Positions 23,131 through 35,213 of a stretch of 64,000 nucleotides of DNA are shown here, piece by piece; positions within the stretch are counted from its first letter, which is position 1; each line of letters starts with the position of its first letter. The notes beneath the pieces were generated by a model. It made no database searches. It had not been told where the DNA came from and worked only from the letters and a program-made list of their open reading frames with translations. Position numbers and translations under genes: made by a program. Source of the stretch: Pyrenopolyporus hunteri (Eukaryota > Ascomycota > Sordariomycetes > Xylariales > Hypoxylaceae); assembly GCA_902806595.1 (NCBI GenBank), contig CADCXC010000014.1, forward strand, positions 1,054,001-1,118,000, given 5' to 3'.

Positions 23131-26100
23131 CCTTATAAGTTTCGATTAATTAATAATTTATAAATATAGGTAATAATATTTAGTTTTATAATTTATTGTT
23201 TTTTAAATTTTAAATAATATTACGTACATTAATAAATTTTTTTATTACGTATAAATCCTAAAAAAAATCGTTAAAACATTTTATATTAAAAATATTTATT
23301 TTTTTTTAAAAAGATATATTATACATTTTAATAATATAAAAGGTAATACATTAAAAAAATAAGTAAAAATTTTATATTTTTATATTATTTAAATATAATT
23401 TAATATAATTTAAAGAAATATCGTATCTATTCGACGTTTAATTATATTAATATTAAATAACGACGTAAATTTTAAAAAAATTAAATAAAATAACGATAAC
23501 TTTCCCTTTATTAAAAAATTATTTTTTTAAAATCGAATTAAATACATCTAAAAAATAATTAATTAACGCTTTTATCGTCGTAATTAAATTCGATTATAAT
23601 TTAAAAAAAAAATTTATTTACATTTAACATTTTTATTTATAAATCGATTAAATTATCGATATTATTTATCGTAACGTTTTTACTTAAATTTAACGGATAA
23701 AATATAAATATAATAAAATTTATTTTTATTTTTTTATTTTATTTAAATTATAACGTTTTATAAAAAACCATAAATTAAAAAATATAAAACGAAGATTTAA
23801 CCCTTTTAACGTAATTATAATTACCCTAAAAAAATTTAATATCGAATATTAAAAAAAATATACCGTTAATTATAACAATAAACATCGAAAATAAATAATC
23901 GACGGTATTTAAAAATAATCTTTTTAACGTAAAAACCTTTTTAAAACTTCGATTAAAATACGTATTTTATATTATTATTAAAAAACGTAAAATTAAATAA
24001 ATATTAAACGAATATAATATTTTCGATTTATTTATTAACATTAACTTTATAATTCGAAATAAAATTAAAATTATTTATTTTATTTAATATATTTAAATAC
24101 GTACGCATATATTTAATTTATTAAAAATATAATTTTAACTTTTATTTTTAAAAAATATATTAATCGAAAATTTATTTATTATAATATATAAAAACTTATT
24201 AAAATATATTATTTTTTAATTATTTATTTAATAATTAATTATTTTACGTATTATTTTATAAATAACCTTTAAAAATATATTATTTAAAATAATTATTTAC
24301 TTTTAATAAATTAATTTATTATTAAATTATAAAAATAAATAATTTAAATATTAATTTATTTATCGTTTTTAATTTTTTATAAATTTTTAATAATATTATT
24401 TTTATTATAATAAATAATTTAAATTAAATAAGTTATTTTATTATTTTATGTATTATTATTTTATATATTATTATTTTATATATTATTATTAAACAATTTA
24501 ACGAATATTATTTAATTAATTTTAAATATATAATTTTTAAAAAGAATTTATCGAATTTAACTTTTTCGACATTATAAATATATTTACGTATAATTTATAA
24601 ACGTTATTATTATAAATATAAAAATTTTTTTTATTTTAAATATAATTAATACACCTATTTTTACATTATTTTTTTAAGTTAATACATTCGAAAAACGGTT
24701 ATATAATCGAAGTAAAAAAGTTAAAATTTAATTTATTTATTATATTACAATATCATTTATCGTATTTTTAATACGAAATTACGTTATGTCGTTTTTTATT
24801 TATAATTAATAAATTTTAAAAACGGTAAAAATTATATAATAATTAATATATATAATAATTAAATAAATAACTTCGAATCGTTTTAACGTATATTCGATAT
24901 ATTTATTTTAAATGTTTTAATAAAACGTTTTTTATTTTTAAACTTAAGTTAATTACCTTTTAAAACGTATTTTTTTAATTTAAATCGATTTTTTATTCGT
25001 AATATATATTTTAATTTTTTTTTTCGAATTTATATACGTAAATAACGTAATAAAACTTTTTATTTAATAATATGTAATTATAAAATAATTAATAAAAAAA
25101 TTTATAATAATTTAAATTATATTAAATTTAAATTTATAATTTTTAAATTTTAAAATTTTTTAATTTAATTAAATTGAAAATTAATTCGTTAATGCGTTTT
25201 TCGAAGGTTATTTATATAAAAAAAATGTATATTTTTTTTTATTTAAGTAGTTAAAATAACGTTATATTAATAAAGTAAATAATATATTAAATTAATTTTA
25301 ATTTTATTATAAATTCGAATAGGATAAAAATTACGAAAAATTATTAATTTTTTTTAATATAATTATTTATTTAATTTAATTTTTTTTTAATACGTATAAT
25401 AAATAAATATTTAAAATATTTAAATATTTAATTTATACGTTTATATATAATTTTTAATTTATTTATATATGTAATATTTTTAATTATTTTAATATTTTAA
25501 ATAATTAATAATTTACGTCGATATAATTTGATTAATTATTATTTTAAATATAATTTAATTTTAATAAAATATTTAATATATATGTATATATATAAAAAAT
25601 ATATAGGTTTAAATTATAATTATATTAACGAAAATTTTAAAAAAATATATTAATAAAAAAAGGGGGTTTTTTAATTAAGGTATAAATTATTAAATGGCGA
25701 TTATAAATTAAGTTAATCGTTTAATAAAATATCGTTATTATACGGGGTAATATTATAGTAATTATATTAAAAATTAAAGATTATATTATATTTTTTATTT
25801 TTATATTTTAAAAATATATCGTAAATTACGTATAATAAATTAAATAATATTATATTATATTAAAAATATTTAAGTTTTTAATAATTATATATATAATATT
25901 TATATTATAATTAATTAAAATGTTAACATATATTAATTAATTTTTTTTTAATCGATATAAATAATTAAATATTTATATATATAAAAAATATTTAAATTTT
26001 TATATTATCGTTTTATATTAACATTATTTAATTTATTCACTTATTATTAATATAAATTAAATTTATCTTCATTTTAATTAATTAAATTTATACTTTATAT

Positions 26101-28199
26101 TTTACTTTTTATTTATTATAATAAAAAATATAATTAATTTTTTAAAAAAAATTTAAAAAATAAATTTATATAAATACTTACCTTTATATATAAATAAATA
26201 TTTAAATAAAAAAATAAATAAATAAATATTTATTTAAGTATTTATTTATTTATAATATAATAAATATAAACGATATATATTTCGATTCGAAATTTTATTT
26301 AAAAATTTATATAACGGATAAAAAATAAAATTTATTTTACGATATAATATTAAATTTAACGGTTTTTATATGAATTTAATAATAAATTAAAAAAAACCGT
26401 TTAATAATAAAATAAATTTTAATGCGATATAAAAAAAAAATTTAAATTTTTTTTATTATAATTATTTCGAATATTATTTTTTTTATAAGGTAAATTATAT
26501 AGCGTTTATTATTTGAAATATTTTATTTTTTTATAAGTGTTTTTCGGTATTTTAAAATAAAAATCGGTCGTATAATTCGATTATTTTATATATAATCGTT
26601 TAACGTTTTTTTTTTCGATAATATAAATTATATTAAAATACGAAAATATTTTTTATCGAATAAATTTAAATTACGCTTGAATATACCATTAAAAACGTAA
26701 TAAAATTATTTAATAATTTATTATAATATAATAAAAAGGATTAATAAAAAGGAATATTTATTCGATTTTAATTTTCGATTATTTTTTTAAGTAATTTAAA
26801 AAAATATATAATATTAATATAATTTTTTTTAAATTTTAAGTTACGTTATATTTAATTAAAATGTTATATCGTTTTTATTTAAAAAAAATAAAAATACGAT
26901 ATTAAATGTAAAATTAATAATATATTTAATTCGATTTATAGATGTAAATAGTTATTTTATAGTTTTAATTTATAATTATTATTATTAACGTTAAATTTTT
27001 ATCGATTTATAATTTTATAATTACGAAATTTAATTTAATGTTACGTTTTAACGTTTATAACGATAATTAATCAAAAGTAGGTTAACTTTATTTATAATTA
27101 ATAATAAAAACGTTTAAAAGTATAATATTTTTTATTATATTATAAAATAATTAAATTTTTAAATTTATAATTTAATAATTATTAATTTTATTTAAATATT
27201 TATAAAAAAAAAGTTTAATAATTAAATTAATTAAAATAATAGTATAAATATAAAAAAAATATAATTTAATAGTAATTAAATTAATTACGTAATAAATTAA
27301 ATTACGTATTTAATATAAATATACGTATTTTACGAGTTTTAAAATTATTTTATTACGATTTTATTTAAAAAAAATAATTATATATAAAAACATTATTATT
27401 ATTTAATAATTAATTAAATAAATTTCGATATATTTTAATAAAATTATTGTTTTCGATTTTGTTTTAATTTGTAAAAACTCGGAATATATTAATTAAATTA
27501 TTAAACGATTTATAATAATTATAATTTTTTATAAAAAAATTTCGAAATATGATAAAAAATTTATTAAATCGACGGGTTTAAATCGAAATTTTTAACGAAA
27601 TAATTAATTTATTAAATATTAAATCGATTAAACTTTCGAAATATAACGGGGATAAATATATTAATTAATGTAATAAACATATTAATATTTTAAAATCGAA
27701 TATTAATTAAATAATATTTTCGATCGATTTTAAATTATAAAATACGTTTTATCGATATTTTATAACGTTAAAATTTTAAATTTATATCGATTTACGAAAT
27801 CGTTTATTATCGTCGTATTTTTTAAATTAATAAAGTTAAAATATAAAAAAAAATAACAAATTTAACGTCGATAATAAAAATTTAAAAATTTTTTTATAAA
27901 ATAAAAATTTATTAAAAAATAAATAAATTTATAATTTTAATTTAAAGAAAATATTAAAATTAAAACGAAAATACAAGTATTTTTATTTTAAATTATAATT
28001 TTAATTAAATTCGAATTTATAATTATTTTTTTATTAAATATAATTTCGTAAATTTTATATAAATTTTTAAAGTCGTTATATTTTATTAATTTATTTAAAA
28101 ATGCGGTAATTTTTTATTATTAATTTTACGTTTTTATATTTTATTATTTTTTAAATAAAATATATTATTTAAAAAATGTATAAATCGTATTAAAGATTT

Positions 28200-28489
28200 A
28201 AAATAATTTAACGATATATTTAAAATTAATCGTTTTAAATTTAACGGATTTTTTCGATTTATTACATTATTATCGTTTAAAATCGATTATTTTAAATTCG
28301 ATGGATTTTTCGAATTTATTATGTTATTATCGTTTAAAATTAATGATTTTAAATTCGATAAACTTTTCGAATTTATTACGTTATTATTATTTAAAGTTAA
28401 TTATTTTAAATCCGATAAATTTTTTAAATTTATTACGTTATTATTATTTATATTTATTATTTTTATTATTATATTTAAAAATAAATTAA
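28200..28489 (+). repeat. 57-bp tandem repeat in an open reading frame, about 4 copies
   Basis: The motif TTTATTAYRTTATTAT recurs at 28258, 28315, 28372 and 28429, exactly 57 bp apart. In the open frame 28301-28489 this translates as a 19-residue repeat (INFSNLLRYYYLKLIILNP and variants). The frame is free of stops for 62 codons, but all neighbouring sequence is RIP-degraded. I read it as a decayed repeat-bearing coding segment of a transposable element, not an active gene. Confidence 0.6.
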
Positions 28490-31400
28490 AATAAAATAAT
28501 ATAATTATAACATTTAATATATTTTTTTTTTCGCTTATATAAATATATTAATAATATATATACGTAATTATTTATATTATTTTATTTTCGATAATATAAA
28601 AATATCGACGAAATAAATAATAAAATATTTATTATAAGTTTTATTTAAATTTCGTTAAAATATATAAACTCGCATTTTTATATTATTTAATATAATATTA
28701 AAAATAATAATAATAAATAATAAAAAATAACGGTTTTTTTTTACATATTAATATAATTTTTAAATAATATTAAAATAAATAATATATTTTAAAATAATTT
28801 AATTTTAAACGATTAATAAAAAGTTAAAAATATTAATATCGAAATTTTTATATTTAATAATTAAAAATAAAAAGTTAATAATAATATAAGTTTTAATTAA
28901 TTTATTTATATATTTAAAAAATTAAAATTATTCGAATTATATAAATATATTATTTTAAAATATATTAAACTTTAAATAAAAAAATTTTATTAATATTAAT
29001 AATTTTAAAAAAATAACTTCGCGGTAAATAAATATTTTATTAAAACGTTTAAATCGACGATTTATAAACTTTTATATTTTTTCGAATAAATAATCGTCGA
29101 AAGTTTTTTTTATTTTTTTTTCGTTAATATAATATTAAATATAAATTTTAACGATATTTTTATTAATTACGATGTTTTTATATAATTTTTATTTAATTTA
29201 ATCGTTTAAAAATAAAATTTTTTCCACTTCGATTTATTCGAAAGTTTATTTTTTACCGGACTTTTTAAATCGATTAATAATAATCGTAAAAATTAAATTT
29301 TTTTTTATAGCGACAAAAAATAAAAATATTTTTTTTTAATTTTATTAACGATTATAATAATATTAGTTAAAATATTATAAAATATATTATTAAAAAAAAT
29401 ATTATTAAATTTAAAGTAAAAAATATAAAATTTTAAATTCGAAATAGTTTATATATATTTTTTTAATTTTATTTATATTATTATAATTCGAATGGATTTT
29501 TAAAATTTAATAATTTCGTTTATTTTATATATTAATAGCGTAAACATTTTATTAATAAAATTTATAAATAATATTTTTAAAATTTTATAATCGTTTAAAA
29601 CTTTTTTAAATTTTTTCGATAAAAATAAGTTAAGGTTTAAATAATAATTTATAAAATTAAAACAGTTAATATTAAAATTTTTAATTAAAACGAAAGGATT
29701 TTTTAATTTTTTTTAATTAATATTAAAACGCGTAAATTATATAAAAACGATTTAAAAAATTAATTTAAAAGTATCGTTAAAAACGCGATTTTATAATAAT
29801 AAAATAAAAGTATATTTAAATACGATTAAAATTAATTATTATTAAATATTTTATATAAATATATAAAGTTAAATTTTAAATTATAATAATTTTATTATTT
29901 ATTATATTTTAATTAATAATTTCGTTTTTTAAAATATAATACGTTTATAATTAAAATTAAAACTTTCGACATTAAATCGCGTTAAATTAAATTTAAATTT
30001 AATTAATCGAAGTTTTTTTATAAAAATCGAATAAATTTTATCGATTAAACCACATTATTTTTTCGAAAGTAAATATTTTATAAATAATAAAAAAACTTTA
30101 ATTTATAAATATTTTATAAAAATAAAAAAAAGTTTTTTACGATTATTAAATAAATCGAAAAATATATTTATATTTATATAAATATATATAAAAAAAAATA
30201 ATATTTTAAATTAAATATTAAATAAAATAAATCGTAATAAAATAACGAATATTTTTTCTCGTAATATTTATTATTATTATAATATAAATTTAATAATTTC
30301 GAAAAATCGATTTCGAAAAATTATTTATTATATATAAATAATATATTATAAATTATATTAAAAAACGTTAATAATATTATATATTAAAAAAAATATAAAT
30401 ACTTCGAAAATTTTATTAAAAAACGTTTTTAATATTTTCGAATTAATTAAAAATTAATAATTAAATTAAAAATAAAATAAAATTATAAATCGAAATATAA
30501 AAAAAAAAAAAAAAATATAAAATAAAATAAATACGTTAAAAATAATAAATTAAATAAATAACGTTAAAAAAAAATAAAATAAAATTTAATAAAAATATTT
30601 AATTAATTGTTTTATAAATTATATAAAATTAAATAAAAATAAAAAATAAATTTTAATAAAATAATTATATAATAAAATTATTTATTAATAATTAAATATA
30701 AGATTTTATTATTATTAATTAAAATTTATTATAAAATTATATCGTTAATACGTTATTAATATAAATCGATATTTAAAAAACCGTAAATAAAATATAAAAA
30801 ACCGTAATTTAAAAAATAATATAATAAATAAAATAATAAAATCGTTTTAAATTTTATTATTAAATATTTAAACGGTTAAATAATTATATAATATTAAAAT
30901 TAAAAAAATTAATATTAAAAAATTAATAATAAAATAAAATTTTATTTTATATCGCTTCGTATTTATAATAATTTTATTAATTTATAAAAATATATAAATT
31001 TTAAAAAATCGATAATAATAATAAATATTTAAATATATAATAATGTTTTTTATAATTAAAATTATAAAATATTATAATAAAATACGATATATAATATAAT
31101 AAATTACGATTTTATAAAAATATATCGATAATAAAAACGTTTAATATTTCGAAATTTATTAAATAAATAAAAAGTCGTTAATTAATAATCGATTAATTAT
31201 TATATAATTATATAATAAAAAATATAAAATAAATAAAATAAATTAAATTATATATATATAAAAATTATAAACGATTTAACTTTATATTAATCGATAAATA
31301 TATTATTTTTAAAAATTATATTTTAAATATTTATTACGTAAAACGACGAAATATTTAATAAAAATATATTTATTTTTATTATTATTATAATAAATATTTT

Positions 31401-31522
31401 AATATAAAATTATATTATTATAATATCGATTATTTAATAAAATTAAATTATTATATTAATTTAAATATTTTTAATATTATATTATTTTTTTTCGTATTAT
31501 ATTAATTATATTAACTTAAATA

Positions 31523-31588
31523 TACGATTATGTCATCTTTTTTTTCTAATCGTTTATCGCATATATAACTTATGTCATTTTTTTTTCC
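31523..31588 (+). repeat. Subterminal direct repeat near the right end of AT block 1
   Basis: TTATGTCATCTTTTTTTTC at 31528 and TTATGTCATTTTTTTTTCC at 31570 are 42 bp apart. The second copy is part of the terminal inverted repeat. Repeated subterminal motifs are typical transposase-binding sites in many DNA transposons; that function is inferred. Confidence 0.6.
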
Positions 31589-31612
31589 AACGTTTTAACG
31601 GGTTAGCGGTTT
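31569..31612 (-). repeat. Right terminal inverted repeat of AT block 1
   Basis: Reads CTTATGTCAT, then an 8-T run and 5 variable bases, then GTTTTAACGGGTTAGCGGTT plus T. It is the inverted match of 14817-14859, with 31 of 31 positions identical in the two conserved blocks. Confidence 0.8.
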
Positions 31613-32210
31613 CATAGCAAATGGCTAGCCGTCGAACACCTTAATAGTGCTAGTTTGCCTAGTCCTGGGTCTTAGGTGACTCCCGCTATAAAGCTGAAGC
31701 GGGGCAGCTGGGCAGCTGGGACAGTTATAAGATATGCCCCTCACTTATGGATTTGGACTAGACCTACAGGGGTGGGATTTCACCTACCCCATGTACCACT
31801 GTATACGGGTACCTAGGTATAGGCCTCTTACCTCTTTCGGGGTGCAATGCTACAGAACTGTACATAAGGTGTATCGACTTGCGCAGACAGCATGATTAAG
31901 GCTCGTCCGAAGAAATAGGGGCGTCTTGTTCCCTACACTTCAGAATCAGCATACGCTACCTACGGCTGGGTCAACCCTGTCGTGTTACTCGCTGTCTAGA
32001 AGCCTCTCTGGAAGCTTCGGGGTCTCGGATAAGGGGTGGCCAATATGAAATGTGCCCAACTATATTCTCGTTTGTTTCTACGCTTAGGCTTCCGGAATCT
32101 CCATTTCTTAATCTGAAGTAAAGGGACGAACCCTCTTCGAGTTCTGCCTTGCCGTCATCTGTCCTATTTGACGGACAATGTCAACATGCCACAAGACATA
32201 CACCGTCGTA
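31613..32210. other. Spacer between AT block 1 and the cwf19 stop codon
   Basis: About 600 bp of normal composition with no ORF of note. It contains a short direct repeat GGGCAGCTGGGCAGCTGGGA at about 31699 and GGTACCTAGGTATAGG at about 31808. It represents the 3' flank of cwf19 and no RNA gene is recognised. Confidence 0.5.
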
Positions 32211-34325
32211 TCACCCATCTGCCAGCACTCTCGTCCAGTCAAATTTTCTCCAGCGCTTTCTGAAACCCTCGACCCTGTTGTCAGACTTGTGCCACCGGCC
32301 TTGCTTTTTGATTACGTCCGGTTCCGCATCCAGCATGCCGCCTAAGATCTCCCTTGCGAACAGATCGCCCCTGGGCCACCTGTTAGAGTCTTCAACCACG
32401 TGACCTAGCCCGCCGTCCAGAGTAAACCAGACGTGGAAGTACGGCATCTCCTTCGCGATAGACCGTCTGAATGCTAGTTTGCCTAGGCCATCGCGCGCCC
32501 GCGCCCCCGTGTCGATGATCTTCTTGTGCTGGGACCACTCCTCGTCCGTCGTGAGCATCGCCTCCTTGAAGAAAGCCGGGGCGGTGTCTCCTAGATCGTA
32601 CGGGATTGGCACCGCCTGCATAGCGGCGTGCATATGTCTGTGAGGTGCTGCTGCGTTTTCGTAGAATATGACCTCCCGGCCCTGCTCGTGGTACATCCGC
32701 GTTAGGCACTTCATGAAGTTGCGGATCTCTTCCCATTCGTCATCGTCGCACTCTAGCAGGTTGGTCCTGTGCTGGATGGGGACGATGACCGCGCCGCCCT
32801 CGCTCAATTCGGGCTCCGTAGGAAGTGTAAGGTAGACCCGCGTCGCCAATGAGACTATGGGCGCTATGGGAGGTTGATTGCGGTCCTCGTGATGGCAGAG
32901 CTGGCAGTTATCCAAGATCCTGTTGACCTTCTGGAACTCGTTAACGGCCTGGTTCTTGAGGTTGATCTCGGACTTCTGCACGCGCTTCGCCAGCTTCTCA
33001 GCGTTCTCATCCATGTATTCGAGATCATTGTCGAACTTGGCATCCTTAGCAATTCGCTCAGCCAGTCGCAAACCCTCTCCTCCAGCTTGGCCTCGTGTCC
33101 GCCGCTCTTCTCGGATCATGTCCTCTATCGACATGTCTTCGTTCTGTTCCACATTTCCTCTCTCGCGGCCACGCTTCGTCTCGACGGCCTTGGCTTCGCC
33201 GCGCGTTCCCGCCAACATACGATTTTCCATGACGTTGAGGACAACCGCCTCGGGACCTTTAGACACAAAGGCAGCGGCAGCTTGGTTGTATTCTGCTTCC
33301 AGCTTAGCAGCGTCAGGCGCTTTTTTTAGTTTCGCCTTCATCATCTGCGCTTTTAGGCGGTTTAGCATAGTCTGGTCAATTTGGGTTCCTACGTGGGCTG
33401 ACGCGTCGTCCGGGATGACGGCTCCCTGGTCAAGATTCGTTGGCGTTGGCGTTGGCGAGGTTTCTCGCTTCTCGTGAACGCCTCGGTCCAACTTCCTCTC
33501 TTGAAATAGCTCACCGCTAGGCTTCTCCTTGCCAACGTAGCCGCTGCCGTAAATCTTACGCCGATCCATCTCGATCTTCTCCTCACGCGCATCATCAAAG
33601 TCGCGTAGGCTACCGTATCGTTCCAACGCCACTTCATCTACAGGCCGCCCTGTCTGTTCGGCCGTGTTGTAGACTCCGTTTAGCTTGGTCATTCTCCATT
33701 GCGATCCGCTATCGCCGAACGTGTAGTCTACTTCGTGTTGTGCCGGCAGCTCAAGGTCATCAATAGATTTCCCACTGTTGAGTTCTTGCAGATGTTCTGC
33801 GTTGATCTCTCGCTTATGAATTGCTCTCTGTGGTGCTTGGCTGGGGGTTGGTGGTGGTTTAGATGGTTTAGAGCCTTTCTGCGTGTAGTCGATGTCTAGC
33901 GCAGACGGAGCCGTCATCCAAGAGTCTCGAACTAGATTTGATGTGGTTTCTTCCGGCTTACTGTAATCCTCCGCAGCCAGCTCCTCGTCGGGTAATGGTA
34001 AATCCTCCTTAGGATCTGTAGCTTTCACGTGGCGGTCTCGTCCGTCTGAGTCGCGGTGTTCATCTTTGCGACGTTCGCGTCGATGGCGCTCATCATCCTT
34101 GGAGTGACGCGATCGTTTATGCCGATGCCCGTCGTCGTCGTCGTCTTCGTGACGGTCGTGCGACCTATGATGGCTACGATGGTGGCTATCGCGGTCGCGT
34201 TCCGTTGATCGATCTCGTCGATGATGATGATGATGTTTATGCTTCCGATGCCTTTTCTCTTCCGCACGCTCCCTCTCAGCTTTCTCGGCAGCGAGAGATT
34301 TTTCGAATTCGTCAAGGCCGTCCAT
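32211..34325 (-). CDS. cwf19: Cwf19-like pre-mRNA splicing / lariat-debranching cofactor (CWF19L2 type)
   Basis: Single-exon minus-strand gene of 704 aa from ATG 34325 (MDGLDEFEKSL); an in-frame ATG at 34355 would add ten residues, but the downstream start matches the family better. The N-terminal quarter is rich in His, Arg, Asp and Ser (KHKHHHHHRRDR and related RS/RD repeats), as in splicing factors. The central region holds LNRLKAQMMKAKLKKA and EDMIREERRTR. The CwfJ C-terminal domain 1 spans about residues 442-580 and has the HIT-like PHRHMHAAM histidine motif and a CQLC pair; domain 2 follows to the C-terminus with MPYFHVWFTLDGG and FRKRWRKFDWT. The family works in late spliceosome complexes and intron-lariat turnover in the nucleus. 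It shares an 888-bp divergent promoter with brf1. Confidence 0.93.
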   Translation of the reverse strand: MDGLDEFEKSLAAEKAERERAEEKRHRKHKHHHHHRRDRSTERDRDSHHRSHHRSHDRHEDDDDDGHRHKRSRHSKDDERHRRERRKDEHRDSDGRDRHVKATDPKEDLPLPDEELAAEDYSKPEETTSNLVRDSWMTAPSALDIDYTQKGSKPSKPPPTPSQAPQRAIHKREINAEHLQELNSGKSIDDLELPAQHEVDYTFGDSGSQWRMTKLNGVYNTAEQTGRPVDEVALERYGSLRDFDDAREEKIEMDRRKIYGSGYVGKEKPSGELFQERKLDRGVHEKRETSPTPTPTNLDQGAVIPDDASAHVGTQIDQTMLNRLKAQMMKAKLKKAPDAAKLEAEYNQAAAAFVSKGPEAVVLNVMENRMLAGTRGEAKAVETKRGRERGNVEQNEDMSIEDMIREERRTRGQAGGEGLRLAERIAKDAKFDNDLEYMDENAEKLAKRVQKSEINLKNQAVNEFQKVNRILDNCQLCHHEDRNQPPIAPIVSLATRVYLTLPTEPELSEGGAVIVPIQHRTNLLECDDDEWEEIRNFMKCLTRMYHEQGREVIFYENAAAPHRHMHAAMQAVPIPYDLGDTAPAFFKEAMLTTDEEWSQHKKIIDTGARARDGLGKLAFRRSIAKEMPYFHVWFTLDGGLGHVVEDSNRWPRGDLFAREILGGMLDAEPDVIKKQGRWHKSDNRVEGFRKRWRKFDWTRVLADG

Positions 34326-35213
34326 CTTCGAATATATTGCTTGGGTGGTCGGCAATTATTGATAGATCTGGGCGCGATCTTTTAGGTGGTAGCTTAAAGA
34401 TTTGAATAATTGGTATGACGACACTCGAATGATGTTTATGGAAATACCAAATACATCTTAGATGAATATTTGCATCAATCGATTACCCCATACATGCGTT
34501 TAAAGGGATTTGATCCGATTCTGGAGATTCGTATGTTGATAGTAATATGTTGTTTTTGTATTAGAACTGCCGAAGTTTCTTTCTTATCATTATGATATCC
34601 CGTACTCTGAAGTACTCACTGAGGGCGGGGAAACAAATAAAATATCATTGACGAATATGGTCGTCTGAGAACTCGAACCATAGCGTGCTTATACTTGAAA
34701 AAAGTACCCATGAGTCAGCCAGTTTTGGCGGGCTCCGTTGAACCTTTTTTTTTTTCTTAACCCTACCTTAACCTTTGTCAACTTGACCACGCGGGCCTCG
34801 ACCACACCTTTAACTTTGCCCCACTATATTTAAGGGCCCACTAAATCTGTCTTGCTCTTTTTTCTCCTGACTACATCCCCCCGACCTTGACCATCCACTT
34901 ACAAGCCAGTCCCATACCATCAATTACATGCAAACGACCTCAACTGGCAGATCGGATCCCCAAGATACGAATGCTGGGTTATATCTAGCTTTTTATCCTA
35001 AGCCATTCTTCCGTCAACATTCATCGGACGCTCGCCTACCTTCAATTCATCCAGTGACATCTCCCCCATTGGGGGCTTCATGAACTGGATGAGCTTCGGT
35101 GATATCGTCTTAACATATCATTCTCACTTTCTATAAACCACATATGCTCATACACTTGCACGCATCCGCTTATACACCCTCTTACACTATAAATATCCCT
35201 CCGCCTACCAATC
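34326..35213. promoter_or_regulatory. Divergent promoter region between cwf19 and brf1
   Basis: 888 bp between the two start codons. For brf1 there is a TATA-like TATATTTA at 34825-34832 followed by a CT-rich run (about 34851-34890), and a second TATAAATA near 35188 that is probably too close to the ATG to be the core element. A poly-T run lies at about 34746-34756. No factor-specific operator can be asserted. Confidence 0.5.

Larger units (their letters stand above)
14817..31612. mobile_element. 16.8-kb RIP-degraded element bounded by inverted terminal repeats
   Basis: An extremely AT-rich block with abrupt edges. The plus-strand left end (14817-14859) and the reverse complement of the right end (31569-31612) share a 21-bp run containing AACCGCTAACCCGTTAAAAC, then 12-13 variable bases, then ATGACATAAG, so the ends form a 43/44-bp imperfect inverted repeat. 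Between them C persists mainly in CpG and CpA/TpG are depleted, as expected after saturating RIP. No intact ORF remains, so the encoded proteins and the superfamily cannot be named. No clear target-site duplication is visible: the flanks are TTCA on the left and CATA on the right, sharing at most CA. The block includes one inverted-arm pair (16781-17465), a 57-bp coding-phase repeat and a 39-bp repeat, so it may be a nest of elements inside one outer element. Confidence 0.7.

Noticed and set aside
14817..31612. Mitochondrial insertion or organellar contig as the source of the AT-rich block
   Set aside because: No tRNA, rRNA or mitochondrial protein reading is visible, and the surviving C is almost all in CpG, which fits RIP rather than mtDNA.
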